Source of the DNA: CAVONV01 sp963697355
Lineage (GTDB): Bacteria; Acidobacteriota; Vicinamibacteria; Marinacidobacterales; DATDRI01
DNA: 7,336 bases
Assembly: GCA_963697355.1 (NCBI GenBank)
Contig: CAVONV010000020.1
Coordinates: forward strand, 1-7,336
Direction: 5' to 3'
Below the pieces are notes generated by a model. It was not told where the DNA came from. It did not search any database and was given only the letters and a program-made list of their open reading frames with translations. Of this stretch, positions 5,387 to 7,336 are shown in pieces (position 1 is the stretch's first letter; the number at the start of each line of letters is the position of its first letter). A program made the translations under genes and the position numbers.

Positions 5387-5423
5387 CGTTACCAATATAG
5401 TAACGTTTCGCTGATTCTGCAAC
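5387..5423 (-). promoter_or_regulatory. Minus-strand promoter-like module, distal copy, with embedded palindrome
   Basis: This has the same outline as the proximal copy: GTTGCAGAATC (5423-5413), 20 bases, then GTAACG (5392-5387). TTGCAG (5422-5417) and a good -10, TATATT (5399-5394), are separated by 17 bases. It is the stronger of the two candidates for the left abiEi, with a leader of about 137 bases. Here the spacer also contains CGTTAC, which creates a palindrome centred on the -10. Confidence 0.55.
5388..5404. repeat. 17-bp palindrome GTTAC-N7-GTAAC over the -10 of left abiEi
   Basis: The perfect arms GTTAC/GTAAC (six bp when the flanking C/G at 5387/5405 are counted) surround CAATATA, the complement of the minus-strand -10. 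A protein bound here would block the distal minus-strand promoter. AbiEi proteins are known to repress their promoters through repeats, so AbiEi is the natural candidate binder. That is inference. An identical half-site pair with the same spacing lies at 1211-1227. Confidence 0.5.
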
Positions 5424-5451
5424 ACTTGAAAGCGCTGTCTCTGGAATTTGT

Positions 5452-5480
5452 TTGCATAACATAGTGATTATAGCTAGAAT
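5452..5480 (+). promoter_or_regulatory. Promoter of the right AbiE operon, near-leaderless
   Basis: TTGCAT (5452-5457), a 17-base spacer and TAGAAT (5475-5480) make a good sigma-70-type promoter. The ATG of the right abiEi is at 5491, so the leader would be only about 3-5 bases and there is no Shine-Dalgarno sequence. The in-frame TTG at 5452 and GTG at 5464 lie inside the promoter and are therefore unlikely starts. Confidence 0.6.
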
Positions 5481-5490
5481 ATGCGAACGG

Positions 5491-6282
5491 ATGGAAGCGA
5501 AGGCCCGAGCGTACATAGAACGGCAGCTGGCCCGGGGCCGGCACACGTTCACCCGCGGCGAGGCGGAAGAGGCACTCGGGTCGTCCGGCATCGCCACGTA
5601 CCATTCCCTCCGGCGCCTCCAGAAAGCTGGCTGGCTCGTTATGCCCCGTCGGGGGTTCTACCTAATAGTCGATCCGGAGTATCGCGAACTTGGTGCACTG
5701 CCCGCCACTGCCTGGATCGACGACCTCATGAAATTCCATGGGGCGGCTTATTACGTGGGCCTGCTCTCCGCCGCGGCGCTCCATGGCGCCGCACACCAGC
5801 AGCCGATGGAGTTCCAGGTCGTCGCCGGCGTAGTGCTACGTTCCCTGACCGTGGGCCGCGTGCGCATTCGCTTCTTCTTTAGCCGGCACATGGATGTCGC
5901 CGTCACCGAGCGAATAAAGACCTCGAGCGGATACATTCCGGTCTCAACGCCCGAGATGACCGCCTACGACCTAATCCGCTACCGGAAAGGGGCCGGCTCA
6001 ATCGATCACGTCGCCACGGTGCTCTCGGAGCTCGCCGAGCGCATGAACGCGAAGCGCTTACTCGCAATCGCAAAGCAGGGAGAGAAGATGCCGGTCGTGC
6101 AGCGACTCGGCTACCTGCTCGATCTGGCCGATCGCAGCGAACTCGCAGAACCCCTGACCAAGCTGGTAGACGACAAGAAGCCGAAGTTCGTTCCGCTCGA
6201 GCCCAAGAGCCCTGAAGCAGTCTCGGAACGTAATGCGCGCTGGCGGGTGCTCGTCAATGCGACCATCGAGGTGGAGATTTGA
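5491..6282 (+). CDS. abiEi: AbiEi-type antitoxin/transcriptional regulator, right AbiE operon
   Basis: This 263-residue protein has a winged helix-turn-helix at about 5-60 (F-T-R-G-E-A-E-E-A-L-G...Y-H-S-L-R-R-L-Q-K-A-G-W-L-V-M-P-R-R-G-F-Y-L-I). A C-terminal AbiEi domain follows, with Y-Y-V-G-L-L-S-A-A-A-L-H-G-A-A-H-Q-Q, the T-P-E-M-T-A-Y-D-L-I-R-Y segment, V-Q-R-L-G-Y-L-L-D-L (203-212) and a closing R-N-A-R-W-R-V-L-V-N. It shares its layout with the left AbiEi but is clearly diverged, so this is a different subfamily, not a recent duplicate. Its expected role is to repress the operon and counter the toxin encoded next. The ATG at 5491 is chosen because it lies just behind the promoter's -10. 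The stop overlaps the toxin start by 4 bases (TTGA). Confidence 0.87.
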   Translation: MEAKARAYIERQLARGRHTFTRGEAEEALGSSGIATYHSLRRLQKAGWLVMPRRGFYLIVDPEYRELGALPATAWIDDLMKFHGAAYYVGLLSAAALHGAAHQQPMEFQVVAGVVLRSLTVGRVRIRFFFSRHMDVAVTERIKTSSGYIPVSTPEMTAYDLIRYRKGAGSIDHVATVLSELAERMNAKRLLAIAKQGEKMPVVQRLGYLLDLADRSELAEPLTKLVDDKKPKFVPLEPKSPEAVSERNARWRVLVNATIEVEI

Positions 6283-7091
6283 TCCCCTCCGACTTCATCG
6301 TTGAGTGGCGCGCGTCCACGCGGTGGTCGACCAACGAGCAGGTCGAACAAGATCTCGTGCTCTGCCGTGCGCTCGTCGAAATCTTCCAGGATACCGACCT
6401 TGCCAGCGACGTCGCGTTGCGCGGCGGGACAGCGCTTCACAAGCTTCATTTATCCCCGGCCCGACGTTACTCGGAGGACATAGACCTTGTGCAGCTTCAA
6501 CCCGCGCCGATCGGTCCAACGGTCGATCGGATCCGCGCGAAGCTCGACGGCTGGCTTGGGAAGCCCAAGCGCGAGCGCGGTGAAGGCTTTCGACTTATCT
6601 ACCGCTTCGAGTCAGAGAACCCGCCGGTCGTGCGGTTGCGTTTGAAAATCGAGACCAACACGAGAGAGCACCTCGCCGTCCGTGGCACGACGAAGCGACG
6701 GTTCGCCGTCGAGTCTCGCTGGTGGCAGGGACGCGCGGACATCACGACGTTCGAGATCGAAGAGGTTCTGGCCACCAAGCTGCGCGCGCTCTTCCAGCGG
6801 AAGAAGGGACGCGATCTTTTCGACCTGTGGACCGCGCTCGAAACGGGTATCGATCCCACCGCCGTGGTCGAAATCTTCCGCATTTACATGAAACAGGGGG
6901 GCCACCAGATCACACGCGCGCTCTTCGAGGAGAACCTGGCAGGCAAGATCGACATGCCGGCGTTCACCGACGACATCCCGCCGCTCCTACCCCCCGGTGT
7001 AACATTCGAACCCAGCAAGGGCATCGAGCGCGTCCTGCGAGAGATGATTGCACGCGTGCCCGGCGAGCCGTGGAAGGGCAAGCCAAGGTGA
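6279..7091 (+). CDS. abiEii: AbiEii-type nucleotidyltransferase toxin, apparently complete
   Basis: This 270-residue protein keeps every AbiEii mark I can check: GGTALHK (49-55), RYSEDIDL (63-70) with the metal-binding acidic pair, and the strand R-L-R-L-K-I-E-T-N-T-R-E (about 119-130). The segment E-V-L-A-T-K-L-R-A-L-F-Q-R-K-K-G-R-D-L-F-D-L-W (162-184) has the usual Lys and intact Asp residues, and a full C-terminal helical part follows. It should transfer nucleotides to a cellular RNA or protein and arrest growth, for example during phage infection; the target is unknown. The TTG at 6279 is supported by GAGGTG five bases upstream and by the 4-bp TTGA overlap with abiEi. No clear terminator follows; GCCG/CGGC at 7094-7104 is short and lacks a T-tract. 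Confidence 0.87.
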   Translation: MIPSDFIVEWRASTRWSTNEQVEQDLVLCRALVEIFQDTDLASDVALRGGTALHKLHLSPARRYSEDIDLVQLQPAPIGPTVDRIRAKLDGWLGKPKRERGEGFRLIYRFESENPPVVRLRLKIETNTREHLAVRGTTKRRFAVESRWWQGRADITTFEIEEVLATKLRALFQRKKGRDLFDLWTALETGIDPTAVVEIFRIYMKQGGHQITRALFEENLAGKIDMPAFTDDIPPLLPPGVTFEPSKGIERVLREMIARVPGEPWKGKPR

Positions 7092-7172
7092 AAGCCGCCA
7101 CGGCACCCGTCACAAAACGATTAAAGGTCGCATCTGCCCACCGCGGGGTAATCGGTGAATCGTCTAGACAGC

Positions 7173-7194
7173 CGTCTCCAAAACGTCTCCAAAA
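7173..7194. repeat. 11-bp perfect tandem duplication
   Basis: CGTCTCCAAAA occurs twice back to back, and the first two bases of a further unit do not follow. It lies just upstream of the GGAGGA array, and its CTCC segments are complementary to the GGAG of that array, so local RNA pairing is possible. Confidence 0.7.
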
Positions 7195-7198
7195 CCGG

Positions 7199-7238
7199 GG
7201 AGGATTCCGGAGGACTCAGGAGGACTGGAGAGGACTCA
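7199..7238 (+). repeat. Four-unit 10-bp GGAGGACTCA tandem array
   Basis: Four consecutive 10-bp units follow the pattern (G/A)GAGGA(C/T)T(C/G)(A/C/G). Units two and four differ only at the first base. Each unit contains a Shine-Dalgarno-like GGAGGA or AGAGGA core. The last core ends 8 bases before an ATG at 7243. The 10-base period is close to one DNA turn, so the array could be a bend or a protein-binding array, or simply slippage. Confidence 0.65.
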
Positions 7239-7242
7239 GTTG

Positions 7243-7336
7243 ATGACCGAGGGCGTTATCGTTGAACCACTTACTGACGAAAGTCGTGCGCCATCAGTTT
7301 GTTGGAAAAGTGGTCCGAACGAATCCCCCCTTCGGC
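7243..7336 (+). CDS. Possible 5' end of a gene running off the right edge
   Basis: The ATG at 7243 follows AGAGGA (7229-7234) at a normal ribosome-site distance. It opens a frame with no stop through the right edge (31 codons, beginning MTEGVIVEPL). No family is recognisable. A competing minus-strand frame enters from the right edge and stops at a TAA (7273-7271); its last residues read SDHFSNKLMAHDFRQ. At most one of the two is real, and I cannot decide between them. Confidence 0.25.
   Translation, partial: MTEGVIVEPLTDESRAPSVCWKSGPNESPLR

Noticed and set aside
5452..5490. TTG at 5452 as the start of the right AbiEi
   Set aside because: It lies inside the -35 hexamer of a well-spaced promoter, and the added residues show no family match.
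7199..7238. CRISPR array
   Set aside because: The 10-bp units are contiguous with no spacers and are far too short for CRISPR repeats.
6722..7243. Plus-strand open frame of 173 codons
   Set aside because: It overlaps the intact abiEii in another frame, and its Arg/His/Gly-rich product has no recognisable domain.
1..7336. tRNA, rRNA or other structured RNA gene
   Set aside because: No cloverleaf with a T-loop GTTCRA-type core and no rRNA-like stretches were recognised on either strand by eye.

Overview
The window looks like an accessory region of a GC-rich bacterium. Three things point that way. The large genes strongly favour G/C at third codon positions. One gene has a typical lipoprotein signal. 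At least three start codons sit 6-10 bases behind a good -10 hexamer with no Shine-Dalgarno sequence, which suggests leaderless mRNAs. The phylum cannot be fixed from the sequence. The TPR/kinase-type tail, the MalT-like regulator and the AbiE operons would suit Acidobacteriota or a similar soil or sediment lineage, but that is only an impression.

Layout: (1) 265-807 is a visibly AT-richer type II toxin-antitoxin pair, a ribbon-helix-helix antitoxin with an operator-like inverted repeat upstream and an abutting RelE/ParE toxin broken by one extra base. (2) 808-1746 is a graveyard. It holds the C-terminal tail of a TPR/kinase-type protein, the first 36 residues of an AlbA_2 (Schlafen/RecG-like) protein with its promoter still visible, a lone 17-bp palindrome, and a short signal-peptide ORF that breaks off. 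(3) 2127-2849 is an intact lipoprotein of a family I know only as hypothetical. (4) 3133-3747 is the first 205 residues of a MalT/LuxR-type STAND ATPase regulator, cut off where it meets (5) a minus-strand AbiE operon (5250-3722), whose toxin AbiEii is cut at the same junction. (6) 5251-5490 is a compact divergent control region. (7) 5491-7091 is a second, apparently complete AbiE operon on the plus strand. (8) The right end carries two short tandem-repeat arrays and ambiguous open frames.

How the genes work together: the two AbiE operons are head to head, and in each the antitoxin AbiEi and the nucleotidyltransferase toxin AbiEii overlap by 4 bp. The left operon keeps a full antitoxin but has a toxin that lacks its C-terminus and carries Asn where RD-L-(Y/F)-D-L usually has its first Asp. 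The right operon is intact. The control region holds two 37-bp modules (GTTGCAGAATC-N20-GTAACG, 57 bp apart) that each read as a minus-strand promoter. It also holds a GTTAC-N7-GTAAC palindrome embedding one -10 element, and a plus-strand promoter almost touching the right operon's start codon. The same GTTAC-N7-GTAAC palindrome occurs 4.2 kb away next to the AlbA_2 relic. I read the window as a defence/toxin-antitoxin turnover site in which the right AbiE operon is probably the only complete system left.
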